DNA of 64,000 bases from Skeletonema tropicum (lineage: Eukaryota > Bacillariophyta > Thalassiosirophyceae > Thalassiosirales > Thalassiosiraceae), in the NCBI GenBank assembly GCA_037178625.1, contig CM074147.1, positions 186,001 to 250,000 on the forward strand, given 5' to 3'. The position numbers were made by a program, and so were the translations under genes. This document shows positions 1 through 11,243 of the stretch, piece by piece; position 1 is the stretch's first letter; every line of letters starts with the position of its first letter. The notes below the pieces were generated by a model. It worked only from the letters and a program-made list of their open reading frames with translations, did not search any database and was not told the origin of the DNA.

Positions 1-637
1 GCCGGTGTCTGATGAGGGTGGTTCTGCTGGGGATGATGGCCTTGCGAATGTCGACCCTCGCTATCAACACTTCCACTTCTGCCACCACTGATGATGGAAG
101 AGACCCAATCCGAACTACTACCGAAGCTGCTGCTGCTGCTGGCGCTGCTGCGACGGCGTTCATTCCGCAGATGTGCAAGCTCCTTCTCCAACAACGCGAT
201 CTTATGATCACGTCTTGACAGACGTCATGACAGAGGGACACAAGACCTTCCTTTTCTTGCTCAAGTCGCTCGCATCGACTCTTGAAGGCAATCACATCCT
301 CGAGGACCGAATGATACTCGGATAGTTGCTCTCGCAAAAGGAACATCTTCTCCTTCACCTCCGCTTGAACTAACTCTTGCAAGCTGGCACGCAGTGTTTC
401 ATATTCATCTCTCGTGAGTTCCTTGGCCGTATCTTCCTCCGAATGATGTATCTTTGGGAATGATTCTTCGAGTAACTCATTACGCCTCTCGGGTGAGAGT
501 TGGGCCTTCTTCAACGCCCTATGCTTCAGAGCTTTGATGAGGCCTCGGCGGATTTCTTGCTCAGCGAGCTTATCATCGTCATCCGAGGTAGAGGCTGCGG
601 ATGATGTTTTGGCAGGATGTCGTTGTTGTTCGTTCAT
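1..637 (-). CDS. Coiled-coil protein, partial at left edge, probable frameshift
   Basis: An open frame starts at ATG 637 and runs leftward off the window without a stop. The first 140 or so codons encode a charged, Glu/Lys/Arg/Leu-rich helix, with stretches such as LAEQEIRRGLIKALKH and SRCERLEQEKEGL, typical of a coiled coil. Near 205-230 the frame becomes Ala/Val-rich and implausible. The +1 frame there carries a natural continuation (KIALLEKELAHLRNER, then a Ser-rich run). Either a frameshift or an unrecognised small intron lies at this point, where TGACGTCTGTCA-like repeats occur. The 5' side abuts a repetitive element starting near 686. I do not recognise the function. The gene is supported by coherent amphipathic coding, not by homology. 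Confidence 0.5.
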   Translation of the reverse strand, partial: MNEQQRHPAKTSSAASTSDDDDKLAEQEIRRGLIKALKHRALKKAQLSPERRNELLEESFPKIHHSEEDTAKELTRDEYETLRASLQELVQAEVKEKMFLLREQLSEYHSVLEDVIAFKSRCERLEQEKEGLVSLCHDVCQDVIIRSRCWRRSLHICGMNAVAAAPAAAAASVVVRIGSLPSSVVAEVEVLIARVDIRKAIIPSRTTLIRHR

Positions 638-685
638 TGAATCTAGTATGCTCTTTTTGAGTGAATGGCTCTCTATAATTGTCCA

Positions 686-1748
686 CAGGTCTGTTACATC
701 GAATCCTTGGATTTCCGAATCCTAGGATTCCTGCTCCGAATCCTAGGATTCGATAAAACATGCCGTCCGAATCCTAGGATTCTGGCAAGGGCTTGCTTGA
801 AAAAGAACTCCACGATGATGAAGTAACGCCTACTAGAGAGGACTACTACTGCAGCAACAACATAGCAGATACTTACTTCACATTATTTTAGATTATTATT
901 CCGACGATGTTCTCTCGACCGTTATTATTCTCGGCGCTACCATCGCCAATACACACGTCGACCGACATAATTTAATTTTCACATCCAGAGTACGCAATAA
1001 TCAGCACTCGAGATAGCCGACAACAACAAAGTCAATAACAACAAATGAGTTGTTATTCATGTACCATTCAATCATACGCTTCTAATGGATGTGCATGTCT
1101 TGGTAGTACATAATACAGAGTTTAAAGTATCAGATAGACTATGTTATTATTAATTGTTGGTATGTGATGTAAATTATTCGAAGTAATACTTGATAAATGT
1201 CATATTCCCCTCAATCTATCATTAATTGCATGTTATCGTAATAATGAATTTTTAATGCTTTTTTGATCGATATCTTCGCCGTTTGCATTGAATTGTAGTT
1301 GATTGTTGTGTTCGACGGAAACGAATAATTATGCAAAGTTTTTGTACCGTGCAGGCGACGTCGTGGCGTTTCCTTCCGCTCCAGATGACTAAGCCGTCGT
1401 CTTTAATCATATTAGAGGCGAGGGAGCGGGTTGGTTGCCTTTGTAATTACTTGATGCCCCTCCTTATCTACTGCTGCATAGCAGCGATATGTATCGTATC
1501 ATGGTCGGTCGAGGGTCGAGGTGTCTTCATCTTCGCCCATCAATCCAAGGATTCGATGGATCAGAGCCGGCGAATCCTAGGATTCGGAGCAGGAATCCTA
1601 GGATTCGGAGGCAGGAATCCTAGGATTCGGACAATCGAAGGATTCGATGTGCAGCCCCCTCACGAATCCTAGGATTCCGAAATCCAAGGATTCGCCGGTA
1701 TCGAATCCTAGGATTTTCAGAATCCTAGGATTCGATGTAACAGGTCGG
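686..1748. repeat. 1.06-kb element with inverted ends and palindrome arrays
   Basis: The ends are inverted copies of each other: CTGTTACATCGAATCC at 691-706 and its complement near 1727-1742. Eight perfect copies of the 14-bp palindrome GAATCCTAGGATTC lie in the two subterminal zones (starts 717, 738, 769 on the left; 1572, 1593, 1615, 1664, 1720 on the right), with several one-base variants between them. The interior (about 1020-1500) has no convincing gene but aligns in inverted orientation with about 26430-27010. This layout of a short inverted terminus, subterminal motif array and non-coding core resembles a non-autonomous DNA transposon. I could not fix a target duplication. Confidence 0.6.
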
Positions 1749-4700
1749 TGTTCGCGGTGTCACCCCCTGAAGACCCGGGCCGGATAATTAGGCTTTAGCA
1801 TAAGTATGGTAGCGCGCTAGTGCGCTACCGCACAAAATTGAAGATTGTAGTAGGCGCTGGTTTTATTAGCTGCCATCTCTAGTAATTGCTAATTTAGAGC
1901 GGAAACTAAGCCCATACCTGGGATGATCCGATATTAATTTACATAGTTCCTACGTGAAATTTTTGTTCGCGTTTACGTGCTGAATGCGCACTAAAAATGT
2001 CGATAGTGCGCACTATCTTGGACATCAATTTTTTGAAGTTCTGTGCAGTAGAAGGAGTACATTATCGTCGGACTATCAGCTGCAAAGTGCCAACTTGAAC
2101 TGATTTTAAAAGACCTTGGAACGCGTCTGAGACACTTTGGTGTCTTCAAGCGACAGATATATATGCAACAAGGCGACATTATCTGCTTATGTTGAAGCTT
2201 CAAGCGACAGATCTATTCAATTCGCGTTTTGCAATCCATAATACCTATATTCGTTATCACTTAGCGTAGATAATGTCGCCTCTTGAGGGCCCACCAGACG
2301 TACTTCAAAATTTCTGTTATATATACCTATAGCTGTCTTCACGAGATTGCGGACTTTCATTCAAGTTTCGAATTCCTACGTAGGTTTGGTACAAATGACG
2401 TAATGAGTCTTATGAAAATCACTTGGGCCGATTTCCCTCAACTCATCACTCATCGAGCACCTCTCCACACAAAATGATGCCAACCATGGCCAAATTCCGG
2501 CGCCTACTACACATACCACATTGACATCTGTCATATCCCTATGCACTAATTGAGTTCTAATATATGTTTAGATGTGATTGAACCTTTAGGGATATCCTGG
2601 AACATAAAAAGTGAGCGCAGGAGATAAAAATTCTGAAGCACGCATCAACATCACCTCCAGCGACAACCACATAACAACATCAATGGACTATGGCGAGTCT
2701 TCATACATATATTGTGCTGTAAACTCGGTAGACGACGTCTTATTACTATATTTCGTCATGATTTCGTGATCTCTGCCTTGATCAGCAGGTTTTGGCGGCA
2801 GAAATACGAGTAAGATAGCCAGTCAAAATATTCATCTCCGTCGCGATATCGTCTCACATACTACTGAAGAATCAACGCCCCAACACTGCTGATACAGCAG
2901 ATCAAGTTGGACACCTCATCAGCCGATAACATTATAACATTATCGTGCTTGTGCAGCCGACAACACAATTGCTAATCTTCAGAAGTCTTGAGTGTAGCCT
3001 CTTTGTTGGTACGACAGTCAATGACGATTATTGTTGGAGGAGGCATTCTCGGATAGAGGCAGATTCATATGTACCAATACACATTGTGGAAGTCCGTGAT
3101 AAATAAAATCCCAACAAGAGTAATACGGCTAGCGGTCAATTGATGTTTTGATCAGCATAGAGGGATTTAGCTATAGAGATGACTCTCCGCTCGCGAATTG
3201 GAATCAAGTCCAGATGTTATGCTTCAATTTAATAATATCGTTCATTGCCGACGGCATTGATATTACTGCAGACCATCCTGATTCATTTATGAAAGTTACA
3301 CGAGGCTCTTCGAGATCAGACTTATCATTAGGCGATCAATGTGGGCGACTTGCAACAATTCACGGCATGTGAGCAAGACTTGGAGATGAGTCCATCCTGG
3401 ACGAAGCAACCAGCAAACATGCGCTCAAAGAGAAGTGGGCTGTGAAACTGTTTAGAAGTGATGTGCCGATAATGAAGAGTAATACAATGGTAATGTGATA
3501 TTTAAATTGAGTGATAGCAACAGCTTGGAGAAACTCATTACATTTTCATTTCGATCCATATATACAACATATTATCTTTAAACAGCATGCGATGAGTAGG
3601 ATCATTTATACGTTCTGAAATAATATCGTCACAAGGCCGCCAACTTCATTGATGTCTATATCTTGTCGCGTGTTGGTTTCTTCATTTGCATTCGTCAGTA
3701 TGGTGCTGCTGTAGTACTTCTGTCTTTTGAGTCATTCATGTAACAGTTGATGCCTACAATTCATTGGGTTTGTACTTGCAATGGATTCTGGCGACACAAA
3801 AATATGTTCCATCAACTTGCCAAGATATATAATTGCTTTGCTTGTCGATCACATTACACCTATGGATTGTTGTTTGATGGGTGCTGGGTTTGTTATTGTT
3901 CGTCTTTTGAATCAGGGTTGTTGTGTCTCGTCATAACATCACTACATAACATCACTACACATTCATCATCATGATGTAACCTCATCAAGCTTACAAAATA
4001 GAACCAAGCAATCAAGATCATATTCATTTTCGGCGGTAGCGTAGCGAATGAAAACATTCTTCATTCATTCCATGATCGATTTGCTGCGGCGGTGCCATAC
4101 TCCAGAAGAGGTAAATACCCAAAAATTGCATTTATCATCGACAACGCAACTTGTGTAAAATAATTTTTGTTGCATCCTCAAGGCCGGCGTTTTATACTCC
4201 TCGATTACATATATACTCATATTTCATATCAACGCTAAGTCAGGGATGATCTCATTGCATTATTGTGTTCTTTATGGCCTAAAACAAGTCTTCGAAGGGT
4301 GGCGATGGAACGAGACGTACACGATTTTTGGGACATGACGGTGGCAAGAGTTTCTCAGCAGCGGTTGGGTAAGAGACTCTGATATATATCGAATATGAAG
4401 CCGATATTATTTCTATTCGTTGCCAAAGGATGAATTTGTTGTTTTGTATTTCTGTTGCGAGCTGCTGCTACCGGACTATGTAGTGAAATATTACTATCAT
4501 GGTGAAGATGTTGTGTTTTGATGGGAGATGGGAGATGAGTCGAGTCAATGGTATGTTTTTACAGTAGGAATTAAATTCTACGGGGATCCGCGATGAGCTG
4601 AAGACAGCTGTATGTGATTTACACTGATTCCCTGGTTGAAGCATCGATTCTATTCGATAGGATGACTTTCAGCTGGCCGGCCGGCTTGCTTACTTATCTT

Positions 4701-4872
4701 ATATTATCCTCTAGAGAGCCCCAGATAACCCTATCTTTGACACAAATAAAAACAATCAAAAAAGGACAAAAAATCTTGTGAAGATGACTAAAACGCCGTC
4801 CATCTGTAAATAGCTTACACTACTACAATCTCTCTGCCTCTGCATAGCATAAGTAACAGATCAACAACCACA
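1749..4872. other. Gene-poor intergenic stretch with small inverted repeats
   Basis: No convincing gene is visible. Notable items are a perfect hairpin at 1808-1829 (8-bp arms GGTAGCGC/GCGCTACC), a 14-bp perfect inverted repeat at 2171-2184 and 2268-2281 (AGGCGACATTATCT), and a short sequence at about 2294-2318 (AGACGTACTTCAAAATTTCT) matching the 3' terminus of the mobile element at 34158-34733. The last 70 bases before 4873 presumably hold the LST8 5' UTR. Confidence 0.5.
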
Positions 4873-6029
4873 ATGAGCGTAATCCTCGCCACAGCAGGCC
4901 AAGACGACAAAATCCGCTTCTGGGAAGCCCCCTCAGGCGTCTGCTCCCGCATCCTCCGCTACGCCGACTCCCAAGTAAACTGCCTCGAAATCACCCCCGA
5001 CAAACAATATCTTGCAGCGGGGGGAAATCCCCACATTCGACTATTTGAAATTAATAATGCGAGTAATCAAAGTATTTTGACATTGGAGGGGCATACGGGG
5101 AATGTGACTAGTTTGGGCTTTCAGAGGAATGGACGGTATTTGTATTCTTCTTCGGAAGATGGAACGGTGAGTAGTAGTATTATTTTTGAGCACAAGATTT
5201 TGAGCACATCACGACAGATAGAATGTTTGCTTGAACAACAAATCTTGTATTCTATTGCACGCAATGATGAGTTCTGATCGGATATATAGTATCTGATATG
5301 CTCATTCTCGACTCAATGACTCCTGACCGCATCTAAATACATCATAATATCATTTTATCCTATCGACAGGTCAAACTATGGGATCTACGAAGCCCAACCT
5401 ACTCCCGCTCATTCGACTCCAAAGGAGCCGTAAACTCCGTCGCCCTCCATCCAAACCAAGCCCAAATAATATCCGGTGATCAAAATGGATCAGTCAAATT
5501 ATGGGATCTTGGATCATCCAAATGCATCAATGACATAATTCCAGAGTCACATTCCTCCTCCACGTCCTCACTGGGGAGGGTGGCAATACAATCGGTAGAT
5601 GTATCCAATGATACATTAATAGCGGCCAATAACCACGCCGAAGTATTCGTATGGAATCCAAATGATGCTAGCAAAACTGAAAATGGGGGTGAGCCCATCC
5701 GACCCAAGGCGAAATTTCGTGCACATTCCTTTGGTGCGTACTTGTTACATGCCAAAATATCACCCGATGGACGGAGCTTGGTTACCACCTCTAGTGACAA
5801 GACGGCACGATTGTTCGATACGACGAATTGGCAACTCACGCAAACGTTATCACAACATAGTAAATGGGTTTGGGATGCAGTGTTTAGTGCAGATTCGAGT
5901 TATTTGGTAACAGCGAGTAGTGATAAGACGGCGAGATTGTGGAATTTACGGAGTGGTGCACCTGTTCGGCAGTATACGGATCATGAGTTTGCAGTGACTT
6001 GTGTTGCATTGAATGATTCCAGTACATGA
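4873..6029 (+). CDS. LST8: LST8 (TOR complex WD40 subunit), two exons
   Basis: The coding sequence is 4873-5166 joined to 5370-6029, giving 317 residues, the usual LST8 length. The intron begins GTGAGT and ends with CAG, and splicing keeps frame (GGA ACG | GTC AAA CTA TGG). The N-terminus ([15 protein letters not shown], then [19 protein letters not shown]) is diagnostic of LST8/GbetaL. Seven WD repeats follow, including [18 protein letters not shown] and [10 protein letters not shown], so the beta-propeller is complete. LST8 binds the TOR kinase domain in TORC1 and TORC2. Codon preference shifts between the first 60 codons (C-ending) and later ones. The start is the first ATG after a purine-rich leader. 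Identification is secure from family knowledge, and the intron is inferred from frame and splice signals. Confidence 0.93.
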
Positions 6030-6507
6030 AAAGAGAGACAGTGTAACAACTAACCGCCAATTGTTGGTTTGAATGCAAGGTCAAAATCAAAGGATAGAAT
6101 CATGAAGCTGAAGTTTCGGTTGCTTGCAGTTTGGTTGGTAGATATCTCAAAGAAAAGAGACAATCTTTTGTAGATTGGTCCAGTTTGTGAAATGTTATGC
6201 GTGAACAGCTTCAAGACAGCGTGTTCGCTTGATGTGCACAGCGGGAGTGAATTGCACTTTTTCATGGGTCTCACTTTGAGTAGAACGTGAGAAGCATGCA
6301 TTTCTGAATTTTGATCATGAATTTAGAGCTTATTTCAGTACTTCCATAGCTCTCTCTCTCTTGAGAGAGAGAGACAGTGTGTGTGAGTGTGGTTACCCAT
6401 AAGGGCTTGTGCAAGAGCAAATACTGCGGATACAGAAGAATGTCATAAAACTAGCTACTTTTGCAGTAATTCCAATGTCTCTTGCATACAATAGTTTTAG
6501 TTTATTT
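6030..6507. other. LST8 3' flank with CT/GA palindrome
   Basis: No gene is seen. TCTCTCTCTC followed by TTGAGAGAGAGAGA at 6351-6374 forms a near-perfect hairpin. Similar CTCTCTCTAGAGAG motifs recur in this window (for example 18331 and 33394). Confidence 0.4.
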
Positions 6508-7130
6508 TTACTTTGCTCGACCCGCAGACTTTCTTTTAGAATAGTCGCAATGGAAATGATAATAATAATATAACAGAAATTTTAAAGTACGTCTGATTAG
6601 CCCTCTAGGGGCGAAAGTATGACTAACCAACATGTGTGCTGTATCGGTAGTATTGATACTTCTCATACTGCCTCCACAACTGTTTCTCAGATCGCACTTA
6701 CTCCGTGAACAAGGTTTTATGTGTCTCGAGAGATGATCAAGAAGAAGATGTTCTCTCCATTCTCTTGAATACCCCGTGAGAACTTTACTCAGTTTCTTCT
6801 TCAAAGTGTTCCTCTTCTTCGTGTTGAAACGACCGGAACGGGGACGGCAATTGCCATTGCTGCTATTCCATGTGCAGCAATTGTCCTCGCATTCACTTTG
6901 TGAAGAATCATCCAAAGTGCTGCATTTAATGATATCGCAAATTCTCTACTGTCATAAGTACAAAGACAACTCTTCGTGCACGTGTATTCGCCACTGAAGC
7001 TAAAGTCTGGGCATTTCAGGCTGCAAGTACCGCCAATCTTATTGGGATCATGATCATAATCATCAAAATGCCACTGCCAAGAACAACCCATTCTGTTGCA
7101 CATGGACATAGAACTGAAGTTGCATATCAA
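6508..7130 (-). pseudogene. Cys-rich reading frames broken by a frameshift, ending in a dispersed repeat
   Basis: Two overlapping minus-strand frames (7130-6801 and 6915-6508) each carry cysteine-rich segments: MCNRMGCSWQW, GGTCSLKC and CTKSCLCTYD in the first, and SECEDNCCTWNSSNGNC in the second. Together they look like one protein interrupted near 6910. Neither frame starts with ATG (TTG only). From about 6705 down to 6565 the sequence is almost identical to 34595-34735, the 3' end of a mobile element, so the C-terminal part is repeat-derived. I do not recognise the Cys-rich domain. This could be a decayed secreted protein or cargo of the repeat. Confidence 0.35.
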
Positions 7131-7264
7131 GCGGGGGGTGGGAATGGGAGGGGGAGTGGGAGACTGCTCACAAATTAGACGAGATCAGACCATATCAGGG
7201 GCCAATCATAATGATGGATGGGTGAGAAGGAGAAGAGGCGTTTAGCAAAGGGCAAAGGTGCGTG

Positions 7265-7330
7265 TGTTAGAAAGATGTGAGGCGAAGTCAAGTGTATCTG
7301 TGTTAGAAAGATGTGAGGCGAAGTCAAGCA
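7265..7330. repeat. Short direct duplication
   Basis: The segment TGTTAGAAAGATGTGAGGCG plus AAGTCAAG occurs twice in tandem with a period of about 36 bp. No function is apparent. Confidence 0.7.
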
Positions 7331-7537
7331 GATACAACACTCTATCTCTCTAGAGGCACTTTTGTACCCAGACCTCTAGGTATCGTACTTACTTAGCTAA
7401 TTATTTCTGCGTAGCGGAGAACTCACGTGATGCAATGACAAATAAAAATGATGTGTGTCCATAGGATGACACCGATGACGTCATTAGTAGTTATTCTAAA
7501 CGTGAAACTCGGCCCGACGAACAGCCCTTGACTCTCC

Positions 7538-7617
7538 TGATCGTGATTCGTAATCGTGATCATAATCGTGATCATAATCGTGATCATAATCGTGATCCTA
7601 ATCGTGATCAGGCTTGC
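7538..7617. repeat. 12-bp tandem repeat (TAATCGTGATCA)n
   Basis: About six imperfect copies of a 12-bp unit centred on TAATCGTGATCA. Each unit contains the small palindrome TGATCA, so the array is rich in self-complementary sites. Confidence 0.8.
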
Positions 7618-8059
7618 CTCACGAAATTAAAATCCGAGACGGAGCATTTCTTTTCTGGTAAAGTATGTATTGTTTATGTTGTACTTACGACTAAAAAATA
7701 AGCGTTCAAATCTTGTGGTCGGCGCCCACGTTGGCCCGACAACTGTGGATTATGGGTATAAATCAGCTAAACATAACCGTCAAACGATAAAATATACCCA
7801 AAATCTCCTAGAAACTGGAAACCTCTCCCCAAACCAGACTATGATGTTGTTGGCACGCCCGCAAGCCCGATATCCCGATAGGCCTATCATAGGACGGCGG
7901 AGAAATAATTTTTACATACCATAGTAGATAAGTACAACTCACATCAGTGATGACATCGCTCCACAAGGCATCATCTATCTGCAACTTCTTGTGACGTACT
8001 TTAAAATATCTGTTACACTCATTATTTTTTTTGCGTTCAATACACAGCACCTGCCAACA

Positions 8060-8542
8060 ATGGTCGACCAGCTCATCGTAGACTTCCCCACTCACCGGAA
8101 CCGACCCAGAAGATCGGTGCAGTTTGCCGAAATGGCAGAGATTCACATTGTTGCCCGTCACGAGAACAACGAAAACGTTGATCGGCACGATCTCTGGTAC
8201 AACAAGTCCGACTATTCTCGCATGAAGCTTGCCATAAAGAAGTCCGCCCGAAAGGTTCGAGCGATGGCCTCAGCTGGAGTTCCCGTTAGTTACTCTGACT
8301 CTGGAGCTGGCCACGTCTGCCTGGTTGGCATCGAGCATCTCCTCACTCCAGCGACTGTTCTCGAAGTTATGACCTGTAGACGACGATGCACCCATGCGGT
8401 TCTTCGAGAACAAGCGAGGCAAGCAATGAGTGCATCTGACACATGTGGATGGGATGATACCGCAATAGCTTCAATAGTTGAGACGAGAAGGACTGCCTTC
8501 AGAGCACGGCAGCTTGGCAAGCTTCACCGTGAATCCATCTAA
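8060..8542 (+). CDS. Family G protein, member 1 (GIEH motif)
   Basis: This encodes 160 residues from ATG 8060. An in-frame ATG at 7991 lies in sequence resembling a dispersed repeat terminus, so 8060 is preferred. The layout is shared with the proteins at 15897-16529 and 17296-18096: a basic patch followed by V-x-F-A/S (RRSVQFAE), a Trp/Tyr segment (LWYNKSDY), a Lys-rich helix, the motif CLVGIEHLL near residue 90, then R-R...AVLREQARQ and a final Ala/Arg-rich helix. I infer one lineage-expanded family and know no established function. It has no signal peptide or membrane segment. Relics of the same family occur at 18553 and 32690. Confidence 0.7.
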   Translation: MVDQLIVDFPTHRNRPRRSVQFAEMAEIHIVARHENNENVDRHDLWYNKSDYSRMKLAIKKSARKVRAMASAGVPVSYSDSGAGHVCLVGIEHLLTPATVLEVMTCRRRCTHAVLREQARQAMSASDTCGWDDTAIASIVETRRTAFRARQLGKLHRESI

Positions 8543-9023
8543 TGGCCTATCTTCCACAGGGCTGCAGCAGAATTGTATAGACAATTTTGACAATTTTGAT
8601 TTCATATAGTGTAAATTAACGATAGCTTAGATGAATCTCTAGTAGTAATCAAACACCAATGATGTTGTTTACAACCACTCTACATATTATGCGAATGTGT
8701 TGGGAGCGGCTCTTCCCTTTTTCGGTAAAGAAAATGGGGCTGTGATTCAAACCACACAGATCAACTCTATTAAGAGAGCCTTGATCTTTTCGGTTTCAGA
8801 TCTGGCGACATCTTCGAAGACTATCACTTCCAGCTATAGAAGCGCAACGGGACTTCGGATGGGATGACTTCTTTAGAGGATAACTTGTCAAGGAATGGCG
8901 AATGGCTTCAAGCATTGGAACAAACTCATAATGGAGTCGCCCACCAGCAGTTCCACCAATTCCAAAAAATGATCTGGTATGACGTTGCACTCCCGCAGTG
9001 ACATGAGCGGAATAGAATAGCTC
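8543..9023. other. Intergenic, no clear gene
   Basis: Only short frames are present. A segment near 8850 (CTTCGGATGGGATGA) resembles the TGTGGATGGGATGA of the family G gene at about 8444 and may be a relic. This was not verified. Confidence 0.3.
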
Positions 9024-9356
9024 ATGGATCCCGCCCAGTCACATGACAAGCGGATAAAGAGTACAAAGTCAGCCGAGCAATTAGTATGGCATAGTCAGCA
9101 TCGAGATGAGTTGCCGCCAGGCTTTCACCAACAGTGGGCAGAGCGTAGTATTGACGAAATAAGCAATATGGATTTGGCCACTAGGCGATTGTGGTTCCAT
9201 CACATCAAAATTGCACAAGAAGCGCATAACAAGCGTGAGGAACAACGAGAGAAAGATCAAGCAACACTCTCGTACTACTTCAACGCATTCGGCGCACCAT
9301 TACCACAACCACAGACACAGCGTGTGGCGCAAGAGGATATAGTGATAGTGTGTTGA
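9024..9356 (+). CDS. AEQLVW-family protein, copy 1
   Basis: A 110-residue frame. From residue 10 or so it closely matches the protein encoded at 34174-34542, sharing AEQLVW, SQHR, PPGFHQ, SIDEISNMDLATRR, HH-IKI and YFNAFG-PLP. No domain is recognised. The region is helical and charged, with no signal peptide or membrane segment. The second copy lies inside a short insertion flanked by a target duplication, so this copy may also be mobile-element derived, although its downstream flank lacks the terminal sequence seen there. It could be an exapted gene or a relic. Confidence 0.5.
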   Translation: MDPAQSHDKRIKSTKSAEQLVWHSQHRDELPPGFHQQWAERSIDEISNMDLATRRLWFHHIKIAQEAHNKREEQREKDQATLSYYFNAFGAPLPQPQTQRVAQEDIVIVC

Positions 9357-9854
9357 CCAACCAGATGTATAGGGGCAATAAATGCCACACGCTCGCAACC
9401 GAATTGAAGCATGAATTTCGCTGTTTGTCGCGGAGCGAGACGAGCTTAACCCCTCGTCCCCCCTCCTCCGTAAATGACAATGTAGGTGGGTGGACGACTT
9501 CCCAGAGTTATTAGACCAACCGTATTATATTGTGGCGATCATAACCTGATAGAATCTCAGTCTCCACAATGATAGGTGATGGAGATAGAGAAGATAAAGA
9601 GAAGTTGAGAAGTGGTGAGCCATCTACGTAACAGTACAGATACTTTGTCATATGGTACTTCGGAGAAATATAAGTTGAAGATACATGCAGTATCTACACA
9701 TGACGTCAGGGAATACTTGTTCCTTAGGCGGGTGGCCTGAATATATATGATCTGCCCTAACCTCCCATCTTTCCGGTGCATCATGCCTGCAATGATGACC
9801 TCTACTTACGCACAAATATTTTATGCCACTTCCCTACACGCCATCACCTCGACA

Positions 9855-10397
9855 ATGTGCAAGAACAACGTGACCTCAACAAGGAACGCCAACATTGCTG
9901 GTGCCGCCTTCAACGGAGACTACGTGACCACTTTGACCGTCCCAACGAAAGGTGCGGCATCAACCGATGGAGCCCCGAAGAAAGTGATCGACACAAGGAA
10001 TCTCAGCGAAGAAGACCTCGAAGCTCTCAAGAAACAAGATCCTTTTCTATACTACTCCATTCCTCGTCCACTCCGTCGAAGCAGCGCAGCTGATGTTGCG
10101 ACTCAGCGTAATCGTAATCAGGAGTCTGCACGTAGCTGTAGTCGACGAGCCTCATGTACTTCTCGGATCGAGTCATCTTCGTCGACTATGGTAGAAAGGA
10201 AGAGCTGTATATCTTTCGAATGCCATACAGATTTGCTATTGGAAGACTTTATGGACGATACTGAACTAGATGGGGATGGGGACGGGGACGACGTTGATCT
10301 TGAGACTAATTATTATTTGATTTTGATCAGCTCTTTCTCCATCACAAACGACAGCAACAGCAGTAATACTGTGTACTGTGTCGCAAGTCTGAGTTAG
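9855..10397 (+). CDS. Family M protein, copy 1
   Basis: This encodes 180 residues from ATG 9855, in the family's conserved context (CGACAATGTGCAAGAAC). The family layout is: a Thr/Ala-rich N-terminus starting MCKNN; a conserved core KKVIDTRNLSEEDLEALKKQ leading into DPFLYYSIP; an Arg/Ser-rich centre with repeated basic-Ser motifs (SCSRRAS, ERKSCIS); and an acidic tail with Asp-Gly repeats. The Arg-x-x-Ser contexts look like possible kinase sites, which is inference. This copy has FECHTDLLLED before the tail and a divergent C-terminus (about 30 residues) compared with other copies. Function is unknown. Six further copies lie in the window. Confidence 0.75.
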   Translation: MCKNNVTSTRNANIAGAAFNGDYVTTLTVPTKGAASTDGAPKKVIDTRNLSEEDLEALKKQDPFLYYSIPRPLRRSSAADVATQRNRNQESARSCSRRASCTSRIESSSSTMVERKSCISFECHTDLLLEDFMDDTELDGDGDGDDVDLETNYYLILISSFSITNDSNSSNTVYCVASLS

Positions 10398-11243
10398 TCT
10401 AGTTGAATGAAAGTCTTGAGTGTCACTGTTTAGATTAAAAGGCAACGTAATACTGTGTCGCAAGACTGTGTTAGTCTACTTAACACTCATAATGATTCTT
10501 CTACAGAATACATCTTCAGACCCATATTCAACACCATGATTTGTCGCAAGTCTATTTGCTGCGCACAAACTTTAGTTAAGCCTCCATTCGACTCTCGAAC
10601 GAGACGAAGGTCGAAGCCCAGTGACTTGCGAGTTCACTGCATCATCTCACCTCATGGATATGTCAGACAACCAAGCAATACATTAAGAGAGTCTCCCTCC
10701 CAAACAAGAACAAGACGGCCCGTCAAATGAGTTAGATAATGCAGCAATCTCATTGCTCACTGCGAAAAGCGCTTTCTCCATTGCCTAAAACCCATATCAC
10801 TTTCACAGGTGATTCCATAATTTAAACAGCCAATCTATCTAGAGGCTCATGAGCATATCGACGAGATAGATACGATGTGGTTGTATAATATGATGCTGCT
10901 GGCCAGCCCAAATTTGACCTCTCGGATCAGCTACGACGTCATCCAGTCCTCCATTCTATGAGCAAATCCTTCTGAGGAGCGCTAATGTGCTTGTCCGCTA
11001 TCATCACAAGGTATGATAGACCACTACAAGTCGCTCATGCGCGTATCGTTTCTGTCTTAAAGTGCTTGTCACCTATCGCCCAACAAGACAGTGATCTTGA
11101 AAACTCAAATTACTTCTGCTCTCTAGAGAAGACAAGGAGGGGTACTTGGTACTAATTACATTAAGTATTTAAATCTTCTAATACATATTGTCACAAAACT
11201 GGAGAAGTTGCATCTTCCCCTGCCACAAGCAGTGTTGAGTCCA
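10398..11243. other. Intergenic with family M 3' flank remnants
   Basis: 10376-10490 contains the family M downstream sequence (CACTGTTTAGATTAAAAGGC and a repeated TACTGTGTCGCAAG), matching in reverse the spacers at 22500-22600 and 30215-30250. No gene is convincing in the remainder. Confidence 0.5.

Noticed and set aside
1331..1672. 113-residue plus-strand frame inside the palindrome-bearing element
   Set aside because: It runs into the palindrome array and is not conserved in the second copy at 26430-27010.
5480..5839. Minus-strand 119-residue frame
   Set aside because: It is fully antisense to the well-supported LST8 exon 2.
7538..7617. Possible CRISPR-like short repeat array
   Set aside because: The 12-bp units are directly adjacent without spacers; it is a simple tandem repeat.
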